Made by a program: the position numbers and the translations under genes
Notes under the pieces: generated by a model
What the model was told of the DNA's origin: nothing
Seen by the model: only the letters and a program-made list of their open reading frames with translations
Databases searched by the model: none
NCBI RefSeq assembly: GCF_009733595.1
Contig: NZ_WOFH01000021.1
Location: 1-64,000, forward strand
Length of the DNA: 64,000 bases
Source: Actinomadura litoris
GTDB taxonomy: Bacteria; Actinomycetota; Actinomycetes; Streptosporangiales; Streptosporangiaceae
Direction of reading: 5' to 3'
Shown: positions 41,780 to 49,644 of the stretch, piece after piece
Position numbering within the stretch: the first letter of the stretch is position 1
Layout: each line of letters begins with the position of its first letter

Positions 41780-42699
41780 CGGCGCCCGGAAGCGGGCGGG
41801 CCCGGGACCACCTGGGCCGGGCGTTCGCGGGCGAGGTGTCGGCCGCCGCCGAGCACGGGCGGATCTGCGCGCTGGCGATGGAGTGCCAGCGCGACCTGGA
41901 GCGCTGCGTCGGCTCCTATCCCGACCTGTTCCCGAGCAAGCCGTTCGACGGCCGGCTCTTCGCCGCCGTGGCGCTCGCCAATGCGTTCGGCTCGCCGTGG
42001 GCGGACGCGGCCCGCCTCCGGATGCTGATCAAGACCTCGATGTGGAACTTCGCCGCGGACTGGCAGATCGACTACGTCGCCGGGACGCGCGAGGAGGTCG
42101 AGCGCCTGGTCGAGGACTGCCTGGCGGTCGCGGACGGCGCGGACCCGGCTCCGCGCGGCTCGATCACGACTTTTCTGGGCGAGATAATGGGAGATCTGGC
42201 CCAGGGGCCCGCCGCGGGCGTCCTGCCGAGATGGCGCGAGCAGCTCGCCCGGTGGCTGGCCGCGATGGCGCGGGAGTGGGAGTGGAAGTCCGCCCGGGGC
42301 TCCGGCCCGCTGCCGACGTTCGAGGAGTACCTCGACAACGCCGACAACTTCGGGACGACCTGGGTCAACCTCTCGCACTGGATCGTCACCGGCGACGAGG
42401 TGACCGTCGCCCGCGTGGACGAGCTGTGGGAGGCGAGCCAGCAGGTGCAGCGCGTGCTGAGGCTGCTCAACGACCTCGCCACCTACCGGCGGGACGTCGA
42501 GTGGGGCGACCTCAACGCCCTCATGCTGGGGTTGGAGCGGTCCGAGGTCTCGGCGCGGATCGAGGAGCTGGTCGAGCACGCCCACAAGCTGATCGAGCCG
42601 CTCAAGGACGACTGCCACGAGGCCGCCGTCTACCTGGAGCGGCAGATCGGGTTCAGCACGGGGTTCTACGGGGTCACCGACTACTGGGGGGCGCTGTGA
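41776..42699 (+). CDS. Class I-type terpene synthase with degenerate metal motifs
   Basis: A 307-residue all-helical protein of the terpene synthase metal-binding family. Expected at ~95 is an Asp-rich DDxxD; here it reads D95-W-Q-I-D99. The second metal site, normally NDxxSxxxE, reads N232-D-L-A-T236-Y-R-R-D240 (E242 two residues on). Both are recognisable but shifted, so metal binding may differ. Elsewhere, RICALAMECQRDLERCVGSYP, SMWNFAADW and NLSHWIVTGDEVTV fit the family. A class I synthase ionises a diphosphate and cyclises the cation; here the likely substrate is the product of the next gene. GTG start in a GTGA overlap with the P450, and its stop overlaps the next start the same way. 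Confidence 0.82.
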   Translation: MTAPGSGRARDHLGRAFAGEVSAAAEHGRICALAMECQRDLERCVGSYPDLFPSKPFDGRLFAAVALANAFGSPWADAARLRMLIKTSMWNFAADWQIDYVAGTREEVERLVEDCLAVADGADPAPRGSITTFLGEIMGDLAQGPAAGVLPRWREQLARWLAAMAREWEWKSARGSGPLPTFEEYLDNADNFGTTWVNLSHWIVTGDEVTVARVDELWEASQQVQRVLRLLNDLATYRRDVEWGDLNALMLGLERSEVSARIEELVEHAHKLIEPLKDDCHEAAVYLERQIGFSTGFYGVTDYWGAL

Positions 42700-44402
42700 C
42701 CGTCGGCGACGCCTGCCCGGCGGCCGGGATCGCCCCGGACGTCGACCTCCCAGCGGCCGCCCGCGCCCTGGTCGGCGACCTGCTGGCCATGCCCTGGGGG
42801 CAGGTGTCGCCGTCGATCTACGAGACGGGACGGCTCGTGACCCTCGCCCCGTGGCTCACCGGTCACCGGCGGCGGCTGGAGTACCTGGTCGCCGCCCAGC
42901 GCCCGGACGGGGGCTGGGGCGGGCCGGGCGGATACGCGCTCGTGCCGACGCTCAGCGCCGTCGAGGCGGTCCTGGCGAGCCTGGCCCCCGCGTCCGCCGG
43001 CTCCGGCACGGTGGAGGTCCCCGATCCCGAGTCCCTGCTCCGGGCGGCCGAGCGGGGGCTGCGGTTCCTGGCGTGCACGCTCCCGGCGATCGAGGCGCGC
43101 GCCGTCCCGGACATGCCCGCGCTGGACCTGATCGTGACGTCCCTGACCGACGCGATCAACGACCGGCTCGCCCGTGCCGCGCCGCCCGGCCTGCGCTTCG
43201 CCGGACGGCTGAGCCCCCCGGCGGGCGTGGACGGCGCGCGGCTGGCGATGGTCCAGGCGGCCGTGCGCGGCGGCGCGGGCCTGCCGGCCAAGATCCTCCA
43301 CGCGCTGGAGGTCGCCGGCTCCGCCGCCCGCGGCCACCCCGCGATCCGTCCGGAGGAGAGCGGGACGGTCGGGGCCTCCGCCGCCGCGACGGCCGCCTGG
43401 CTGGACGTCACCGGGGAGAACGGCGCCTGGACGGGTTCACGGCGGCGAGCCGAACGATTTCTGGAGCGGGTGGTGGCCGACCACGACGGCCTCGCGCCCT
43501 GCGGCATCCCCGTCACGGTGTTCGAGAGGTCGTGGGTGCTGAGCGGCCTGGCGCGCGCGGGGCTGGAGGTCGACGTGCCGCCGCGGATCGTCGCCGACCT
43601 CGCCGCCGCGCTCGGCCCCCACGGCGCGGCGGCCGCGGGCGGGCTTCCGGTGGACGCCGACACCACGTCCGTGACCCTCCACGCCCTCGGGCTGCTCGGC
43701 GTCCAGCGCGCGCCCGCCGCGCTGTGGGAGTTCGAGACGGACACGCACTTCTGCACCTGGCCGGGCGAGCAGGGCTTCTCGGTCAGCGTGAACGCCCACG
43801 TGCTCGACGCCTTCGGCCAGTACCTCCGTGCCCGCCGGGCGTCCCGGAAGGCTTGCGCGCCCGCGCCGTCCGAGACTCCGGGGGCGGCCGCGGACGGCCC
43901 GGCCGACCGGTACCGGGCGGCCGTCCTCAAGCTCACGGATCTGCTGCGCGACCGCCAGCGGGCCGACGGGAGCTGGGTCGACCGGTGGCACGCGTCCCCC
44001 TACTACGCGACGGCGTGCTGCGCGCTCGCGCTCCACGACTTCGGCGGGCGGGCCGCGGCGGAGGCCGTGCGGCGGGCCCGCGACTGGGTCGTGACCACCC
44101 AGCGGCCGGACGGCTCGTGGGGGCGGTGGGAGGGCTCGGCCGAGGAGACCGCGTACGGGCTGCAAATCCTCGCGCTCACCCGATCCGCCCGCCCGGAGGT
44201 ACAAGAATCTTTTACCCGGGGATATGAATTCCTCCACCGGGCGGCGCGGAACACGCTGGAGAACGGCGCGGCCGGTCCGGCCCTGTGGCACGACAAGGAC
44301 CTCTACTACCCTGCGGCGATCGTGCGCGCGTCGGTCGTGTCCGCGCTTCACCTGGCGGCCACCTCCCGGACCGCTCCGGATCAGACGGAGGACCGTCAAT
44401 AG
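42696..44402 (+). CDS. Class II diterpene cyclase (DxDTT type)
   Basis: A 568-residue alpha-barrel cyclase of the squalene-hopene/labdane family. The protonation motif is D320-A-D322-T-T, the DxDTT variant known from the halimadienyl diphosphate synthase Rv3377c of Mycobacterium tuberculosis. Two QW-like repeats are visible: AAQRPDGGWGGPGGYAL near residue 65 and TTQRPDGSWGRWEG near 470, with DRQRADGSWVD between. The size is that of a bacterial diterpene cyclase, shorter than squalene-hopene cyclase (~630). Expected reaction: protonation-initiated cyclisation of geranylgeranyl diphosphate while keeping the diphosphate, which the class I partner then removes. No GGPP synthase is in the unit. 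GTG start in a 4-bp overlap. Confidence 0.85.
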   Translation: MTVGDACPAAGIAPDVDLPAAARALVGDLLAMPWGQVSPSIYETGRLVTLAPWLTGHRRRLEYLVAAQRPDGGWGGPGGYALVPTLSAVEAVLASLAPASAGSGTVEVPDPESLLRAAERGLRFLACTLPAIEARAVPDMPALDLIVTSLTDAINDRLARAAPPGLRFAGRLSPPAGVDGARLAMVQAAVRGGAGLPAKILHALEVAGSAARGHPAIRPEESGTVGASAAATAAWLDVTGENGAWTGSRRRAERFLERVVADHDGLAPCGIPVTVFERSWVLSGLARAGLEVDVPPRIVADLAAALGPHGAAAAGGLPVDADTTSVTLHALGLLGVQRAPAALWEFETDTHFCTWPGEQGFSVSVNAHVLDAFGQYLRARRASRKACAPAPSETPGAAADGPADRYRAAVLKLTDLLRDRQRADGSWVDRWHASPYYATACCALALHDFGGRAAAEAVRRARDWVVTTQRPDGSWGRWEGSAEETAYGLQILALTRSARPEVQESFTRGYEFLHRAARNTLENGAAGPALWHDKDLYYPAAIVRASVVSALHLAATSRTAPDQTEDRQ

Positions 44403-44609
44403 TTTGTAACGCAGATCACCATTGTGACTTCCTGGCGCCGTCCGTTCCATGTGGACAAAGTGCGCCATTTGAACCCTGAGCGTTGCTAAAGTACTGCGCT
44501 GTGCGACGCGGCGTACCCCGCCGTCCGCGCGCCCAGGACAGCAGCGGCTCGACGTCGGCGACCCTCGCGACGGACCGCGAGTCTTCCGGAACTCGTTGAG
44601 GACAGGTTG

Positions 44610-47057
44610 ATGCGCATCCGCAACACGCGTCTGCGGACAAAGATCACGGCCCTGCTGGTGTCCCTCGCCGCGCTGTGGGCGTTCGCCGCGTGGGTGACGC
44701 TGCGCGAGGGCCTGGGGCTGCTGTCGGCCAGCACCATCGACCAGAACGTCACCCGCCCGATGGTCACGCTGGTGACGGATCTGCAGGAGGAGCGCAAGCT
44801 CTCGGCGATCTACCTCAGCAGCCCGGGGGCCGCGCAGCGGCAGGCCCTCGTCGCGCAGCGCGCCCGCGTCGACGCCTCGGAGGCCGCGTTCCGCGACCGC
44901 GCCGTCGGCGAGGACGCGATGGGCACGGCCAGCGGGACGCTCAAGAGGCGCATCAGGGAGACGGCCGGCCACCTCGACGCCATCGCCACGGGACGCAAGG
45001 CGATCGACTCGCGGTCGATCGACCGGCAGGCGGCCGTCCGGCCCTACAACGAGGTCATCGACTCGGCGTTCCGCGTCTACAACGCCGCGGGCACGGTGAA
45101 CAACGAGGAGATCGCCCGGGACAGCCGGGCCCTCAACTCCCTCACGCGCGCCAAGGAGATCCTCTCCCGGGAGGACACGCTCCTGTCGGGCGCGCTCGCC
45201 GCCGGGCGCCTGACCCCCGCCGACCACGCGCAGTTCGTCTCGCTCGTCGGCACCCAGCGGTACCTGCACGAGGAGGCCGCCGCCGAGCTTCCCTCCGACG
45301 ACCTCGCCCAGTACCAGCGGCTGACGAGCACCGCCCAGTACAAGCGGCTCCGCTTCCTGGAGGACTACGTCTACCAGGGCCGTCCCGGCTCGCCGCTGCG
45401 GGTGAAGACCGAGGAGTGGCGCTCGTTGATCGGAACGGTCCTGTCCGGTCTGGAGGACGTCGTCCTCGACGGCGGCGACCGCCTGGTGGACCGGGCGAAG
45501 CCGGTGGCGGTCGGGGTCGTCGTGCGGCTGGTGCTCGCCGGCGGTCTCGGCCTGCTCGCGGTCATCGCCTCGGTCGTGGTGTCGATCACCACCGCACGCG
45601 CGCTGATGCGGCAGCTCGAACGGCTGCGGGCGGCGGCGTGGGAGCTGGCCGAGCGGCGGCTGCCCGGGGTCGTCGAGCGGCTCGGGCACGGCGAGCAGGT
45701 GGACGTGGCCACCGAGGCGCCGCCGCTGGAGTTCGGCACCGACGAGATCGGGCAGGTGGGCCGGGCGTTCAACGCCGTCCAGGAGACCGCGATCCGCACC
45801 GCCGTCGAGCAGGCGGAGCTGCGCCGCGGCATCCGGGACGTGCTGCTCAGCCTCGCGCGGCGGACGCAGACGCTCGTGCACCGGCAGCTCACCATGCTCG
45901 ACACGATGGAGCGGCGCCACGACATCGAGGCGAAGGACCTGGAGGAGCTGTTCCGGCTCGACCACCTCGCCACCCGCATGCGGCGCAACGCCGAGAACCT
46001 GATCGTGCTGTCGGGGGCGCTGCCCGCCCGCGGATGGCGCAACTCGGTGCCGATGGTGGACGTGGTCCGCGCCGCGGTCGGCGAGGTCGAGGACTACACC
46101 CGCGTCACCGTCCTGCCGTTCGGCCCGCTCGGGCTGGCCGGGCGCGCGGTCGGCGACGTCACGCACCTGCTGGCCGAGCTGATCGAGAACGCCGTGTCGT
46201 TCTCCCCGCCCGACACCGTGGTGCAGGTCAGCGGCAACCTCGTCGCCAACGGCTTCGCGATCGACATCGAGGACCGCGGGCTCGGCATGACCGACGAGCG
46301 GCTCGCCGAGATCAACGAGCGCATCGCGGACCCGCCCGAGTTCAACCTCCAGAGCTCGGTGCAGCTCGGCCTGTACGTGGTCAGCCGGCTCGCCGGGCGG
46401 TACGGGCTCCAGGTGTCGCTGAAGCGCTCCGCCTACGGCGGCACCACCGCCGTCGTGGTGATCCCCAAGGAACTGGTCGTCGAGCAGGAGCAGGGACCGG
46501 CGCCCGCCGGGGCGCGGACGCGGAACGGGCTGGAGGTGCGGCGGCCCGCCGCCGTCGGCGCGCCCTCGGCGACGCCCTCCGGCGGTCTGCTGACCGTGGC
46601 GCCGGACCGTCCGGCGCAGCCGTCCGGGCCCGCGCTGGTCGCGGTGCCGCCGCCCGCGTCCGAGCCGGCCGAGGAGCCGGAGCCCGCGGAGCCCGCCGGG
46701 CCGCCGGCGCCGGCCGGGGCGGTGGACGGGGGGCCTCTCGCGACCACCACCGACGCACCGACCAGTGAGGCGGAGGACCAGTCACCCGTGGCCGAACTCT
46801 CCACGACACCGTCCGGGCTGCCCGTCCGGGTGCCGCAGGCGAACCTCGCCGAGCCGCTGCGGGCCGGGGAGGCGGACACCGCCGAGGCGGCGGACGGCCA
46901 GGACGATCCCGGCCGGTCGCCCGAGGAGATCAAGCAGATCATGGGCTCGTACCAGCGCGGCACCCAGCGCGGCCGTACCGACGCGGCGGGCGCCGCGAAC
47001 GGCACCGCGCCCGTGGCCCTCGGCAGTGACGCAGAGGAAGGCGAGGAAGACCAGTGA
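44610..47057 (+). CDS. cvnA: Conservon sensor kinase-like protein CvnA
   Basis: An 815-residue membrane protein. A helix at ~13-36 is followed by an extracellular nitrate/nitrite-sensing (NIT)-type helical domain to ~295, opening TDLQEERKLSAIYLSSPGAA. A second membrane helix and HAMP region lie at ~298-370. A dimerisation segment with a possible phospho-accepting His (TLVHRQLTMLDTMERRH) and an ATP-binding domain follow: N-box LIENAVSFSPPD, G1 IEDRGLGMTDE, G2 QLGLYVVSRLAGRYG. The last ~180 residues are a Pro/Glu-rich tail. No response regulator gene follows; instead come cvnB-C-D, the standard conservon order. CvnA is thought to signal through the small GTPase CvnD. ATG 44610 has GAGGA upstream. 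Confidence 0.93.
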   Translation: MRIRNTRLRTKITALLVSLAALWAFAAWVTLREGLGLLSASTIDQNVTRPMVTLVTDLQEERKLSAIYLSSPGAAQRQALVAQRARVDASEAAFRDRAVGEDAMGTASGTLKRRIRETAGHLDAIATGRKAIDSRSIDRQAAVRPYNEVIDSAFRVYNAAGTVNNEEIARDSRALNSLTRAKEILSREDTLLSGALAAGRLTPADHAQFVSLVGTQRYLHEEAAAELPSDDLAQYQRLTSTAQYKRLRFLEDYVYQGRPGSPLRVKTEEWRSLIGTVLSGLEDVVLDGGDRLVDRAKPVAVGVVVRLVLAGGLGLLAVIASVVVSITTARALMRQLERLRAAAWELAERRLPGVVERLGHGEQVDVATEAPPLEFGTDEIGQVGRAFNAVQETAIRTAVEQAELRRGIRDVLLSLARRTQTLVHRQLTMLDTMERRHDIEAKDLEELFRLDHLATRMRRNAENLIVLSGALPARGWRNSVPMVDVVRAAVGEVEDYTRVTVLPFGPLGLAGRAVGDVTHLLAELIENAVSFSPPDTVVQVSGNLVANGFAIDIEDRGLGMTDERLAEINERIADPPEFNLQSSVQLGLYVVSRLAGRYGLQVSLKRSAYGGTTAVVVIPKELVVEQEQGPAPAGARTRNGLEVRRPAAVGAPSATPSGGLLTVAPDRPAQPSGPALVAVPPPASEPAEEPEPAEPAGPPAPAGAVDGGPLATTTDAPTSEAEDQSPVAELSTTPSGLPVRVPQANLAEPLRAGEADTAEAADGQDDPGRSPEEIKQIMGSYQRGTQRGRTDAAGAANGTAPVALGSDAEEGEEDQ

Positions 47058-47476
47058 TGCAGAAGGCGGGTTCTTCATCCGATCTGGGCTGGTTGCTGGA
47101 CGACCTGGTCCACCGGCTGCCGCACGCGCGCAGCGCGGTCGTGCTGTCGGCCGACGGCCTGCTCATGGCCTCCTCCAAGGGCATGACGCAGGACGACGGC
47201 GAGCACCTCGCGGCGGTCTCGGCGGGGATCCAGAGCCTGGCCAAGGGCGCCGGGACCCGCTTCGGCGGCGGCCCGGTGCGGCAGACGATCATCGAGATGC
47301 AGTCGGCCTTCATGCTGGTGTCGGTGGCGGGCAAGGGGGCGTGCCTCGCGGTGCTCGCCAGTGAGGAGGCCGATGTGGGGCTGGTCGCCTACGAGATGGC
47401 GATGCTGGTCACCGCGATGGGGCAGCACCTCAGCTCACCCGCCCGCACCGAGGCCGCCGTGGAGGGACGCGCCTGA
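47057..47476 (+). CDS. cvnB: Conservon roadblock/LC7 protein CvnB
   Basis: A 139-residue roadblock/LC7-fold protein: LGWLLDDLVHRLPHARSAVVLSADG (split about residues 9-33), SKGMTQDDGEHLAAVSAGIQSL and IIEMQSAFMLVSVAGKGACLAVL are the usual beta-alpha elements. Proteins of this fold bind Ras-like GTPases and may act as GTPase-activating partners of CvnD, by analogy with MglB/MglA. The ATG at 47057 has GAGGAAG at 7-nt spacing; a GTG three bases earlier is possible. Confidence 0.92.
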   Translation: MQKAGSSSDLGWLLDDLVHRLPHARSAVVLSADGLLMASSKGMTQDDGEHLAAVSAGIQSLAKGAGTRFGGGPVRQTIIEMQSAFMLVSVAGKGACLAVLASEEADVGLVAYEMAMLVTAMGQHLSSPARTEAAVEGRA

Positions 47477-47922
47477 TGATGCCGCCCGAGGAGCACCCGC
47501 TGGATCCCTGGCGGGACGAGCCGCCGCCGGCGGTGCCGGCGCCGCGCCCGCCCGTCCAGGACCCGAGGCTGCTGGACGAGAACGCCGGGCCGATGGTGCG
47601 CCCCTACGTGATGACCAGCGGGCGGATCGAGCCGACGCGCGGCAGGTTCGACCTCATCACGCTCGTGATGGCCGAGGGCCCCGAGCCCGAGGGCGCGATC
47701 GGGCTCGGCCCCGAGCACCTGTCGATCATCCGGCTGTGCCAGTCGGTGCTGTCGGTGGCCGAGATCACCGGGCGCCTCGACCTGCCGGTCGCGACCGTGC
47801 GGGTGCTGCTGGGCGACCTGTTCGACAAGGGGTTCGTCTCGATGCAGGAACCGGAACCGGAGGCGGACATGCACGACATCAGGCTCTACAAGGCGGTGAT
47901 CGATGGACTCCGGGCGCTCTAG
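47476..47922 (+). CDS. cvnC: Conservon DUF742 protein CvnC
   Basis: A 148-residue DUF742 protein. The conserved region begins near residue 34 with GPMVRPYVMTSGRIEPTRG, then FDLITLVMA, and is followed by a winged-helix-like part LSIIRLCQSVLSVAEITGRL, ATVRVLLGDLFDKGFV. This is the standard third conservon gene; CvnC is thought to bridge the GTPase/kinase complex. The ATG shares one base with the cvnB stop, and its end overlaps cvnD by 20 bp. Confidence 0.92.
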   Translation: MMPPEEHPLDPWRDEPPPAVPAPRPPVQDPRLLDENAGPMVRPYVMTSGRIEPTRGRFDLITLVMAEGPEPEGAIGLGPEHLSIIRLCQSVLSVAEITGRLDLPVATVRVLLGDLFDKGFVSMQEPEPEADMHDIRLYKAVIDGLRAL

Positions 47923-48511
47923 GCGCGAGGTGCGCGCACGCCGGCTCCCCACCGCGGTCAAGATCGTGGTCGCGGGCGGCTTCGGCGTCGGCAAGACCAC
48001 GATGGTCGGGACGGTGTCGGAGACGCAGCCGCTGCGCACCGAGGAGCTGCTCACCGACGAGAGCGTGGGCGTCGACGACATGGCCGGGGTGGAGCGCAAG
48101 AAGACCACCACGGTCGCGATGGACTTCGGCCGCATCACGATGCGGGACGACTACGTCCTCTACCTGTTCGGCACGCCCGGGCAGGAGCGCTTCTGGTTCA
48201 TGTGGGACGAGGTGGCGCTCGGCGCCCTCGGCGCGGTCGTCCTCGCCGACACCCGCCGGCTGTCCGACTGCTTCCCCTCGGTCGACTACTTCGAGCGGCG
48301 CTCCACCCCGTTCGTCGTCGCCGTCAACTGCTTCGAGGGCGCCCGCTCCTACGAGCTGGAGGAGATCCAGCTCGCCCTGAACCTGGGCCCGAAGGTCCCG
48401 GTGATGCTCTGCGACGCGCGCGAGCTCGGCTCCTGCAAGCAGGTCCTGATCGACCTCGTGCTGCACGCGATGAAGTCGCGCGGGGTCACCGAGACCCCCC
48501 AGAGCGTCTGA
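47903..48511 (+). CDS. cvnD: Conservon Ras-like GTPase CvnD
   Basis: A 202-residue small GTPase of the CvnD/ATP-GTP-binding type. The P-loop is G25-GFGVGKT-T33. The switch II region is LFGTPGQERFWFMW (GTPGQ in place of Ras DTAGQ, usual for this family). The G4 segment is VAVNCFEGA (NCFE rather than NKxD) and G5 lies near MLCDARELG. The start ATG is inside cvnC. It ends 7 bp from the convergent polyprenyl synthase gene. The loosely defined NKxD motif is a family feature, not damage. Confidence 0.93.
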   Translation: MDSGRSRREVRARRLPTAVKIVVAGGFGVGKTTMVGTVSETQPLRTEELLTDESVGVDDMAGVERKKTTTVAMDFGRITMRDDYVLYLFGTPGQERFWFMWDEVALGALGAVVLADTRRLSDCFPSVDYFERRSTPFVVAVNCFEGARSYELEEIQLALNLGPKVPVMLCDARELGSCKQVLIDLVLHAMKSRGVTETPQSV

Positions 48512-48518
48512 GCGGCCC

Positions 48519-49634
48519 TCAGCCCGTGCGGGAGACGACGTAGTCGCACAGGCCGGTGAAGGCCGAGCGCGCGGGGATGTCGGGGAGCGTGAGCAGCTCG
48601 GTGCGGGCGTCCTCGGCCCAGCGGCGCAGGTCGGCGCGGGCGAGGTCCAGCGCGGGGTGCGCGCGCAGCAGCGCGAGCGCCTCGGCGTGCAGGGCGTCGT
48701 CCTCGGAGAGGTCCTGGCCGAGCAGCTCCCGCAGCCGGGCGTCCTTGGCGTCGGTACCGGCGAGGACGTGGTGCACCGGCAGCGTGCGGATGCCCTCGCG
48801 CAGGTCGGTGCCGGGGGTCTTGCCCGACTGCTCGGCGTCGGAGTCGATGTCGAGGATGTCGTCCGACAGCTGGAACGCGATGCCGATCTTCTCGCACGCG
48901 GAGGTGATCGTGTCGACGACCGAGGCGGGGGCGCCCGACAGCAGCGCGCCGAACTGGCCGGAGACCGCGATCAGCGAGGCGGTCTTGTCGGCGACGACCT
49001 GGAGGTAGTGCTTGAGCGGGTCGGCGTCCTCCGCCGGGCCGACGGTCTCCTGGATCTGCCCCCGCACGAGCCGCGCGAACGCGCGGGCCTGGATGCGGAC
49101 GGCCTCGGGCCCGAGGTCGGCGAGCAGGTCGGACGCGCGGGCGAACAGGTAGTCGCCGGTGAGGATGGCGACGGTGTTGGTCCAGCGGGAGTTCGCCGAC
49201 TCCTGGCCGCGGCGGACGGTCGCCTCGTCCATGACGTCGTCGTGGTAGAGCGTGCCGAGGTGGGTCAGCTCGACCACCACCGCGGCCGGGACGACGCCGG
49301 CCGCGGCGGGGTCGCCGAAGTGCGAGGCGAGCAGCACCAGCATCGGGCGGAACCGCTTGCCGCCCGCGACCACCAGGTGCTTGGACGCCTCGGTGAGCAG
49401 CGGGTCCTCGCCCTGGACCGAGTCGAGCAGGAGCGCCTCCACGGCGCCGAGGCGCCGCTTGGCGTCGGCCGCGAGCTCCGCGTCGACGTGCAGGCCGAAC
49501 GGGCCGGTCTCCTCGCGCAGGGCCCGCGGGGACGCAGTCCCCCGCACGCCCTGGGACGGGCCGTTCCGGGGGGTGCGGGGGGTCGCCCCCCCACCAGTGG
49601 CCTGCCCGGACTCCTCAGCGAAGGCGTTGCTCAC
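48519..49634 (-). CDS. Long-chain polyprenyl diphosphate synthase (quinone side chain)
   Basis: A 371-residue trans-prenyltransferase. Both Asp-rich motifs are intact: first DDVMD in LYHDDVMDEATVRRGQ, second DDILD in QLSDDILDIDSD. GGKRFRPMLVLLASH and FARASDLLADLG are typical. The residue before the first motif is small (THLGTLYHD), so the product should be long, consistent with a heptaprenyl- to nonaprenyl-diphosphate synthase for menaquinone. It is 10 bp after nuoN, so it is read with the complex I operon. The N-terminal ~40 residues are low complexity (GGGATPRTPRNGPSQG, from a G/C-run DNA patch) and not part of the fold; the GTG at 49634 has AAGGGG at good spacing, but the true start may be later. 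Confidence 0.88.
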   Translation of the reverse strand: MSNAFAEESGQATGGGATPRTPRNGPSQGVRGTASPRALREETGPFGLHVDAELAADAKRRLGAVEALLLDSVQGEDPLLTEASKHLVVAGGKRFRPMLVLLASHFGDPAAAGVVPAAVVVELTHLGTLYHDDVMDEATVRRGQESANSRWTNTVAILTGDYLFARASDLLADLGPEAVRIQARAFARLVRGQIQETVGPAEDADPLKHYLQVVADKTASLIAVSGQFGALLSGAPASVVDTITSACEKIGIAFQLSDDILDIDSDAEQSGKTPGTDLREGIRTLPVHHVLAGTDAKDARLRELLGQDLSEDDALHAEALALLRAHPALDLARADLRRWAEDARTELLTLPDIPARSAFTGLCDYVVSRTG

Positions 49635-49644
49635 CCATGACCCC

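Noticed and set aside
41776..42699. Calling the class I-type synthase a pseudogene because of its altered metal motifs
   Set aside because: The frame is intact, coupled to both neighbours, and acidic residues remain at or near the expected sites; divergence is more likely than decay.
48519..49634. Assigning the polyprenyl synthase as the terpene module's GGPP synthase
   Set aside because: It is on the opposite strand, in the nuo operon, and its first Asp-rich motif context suggests a longer product; the possibility is kept only as an alternative.
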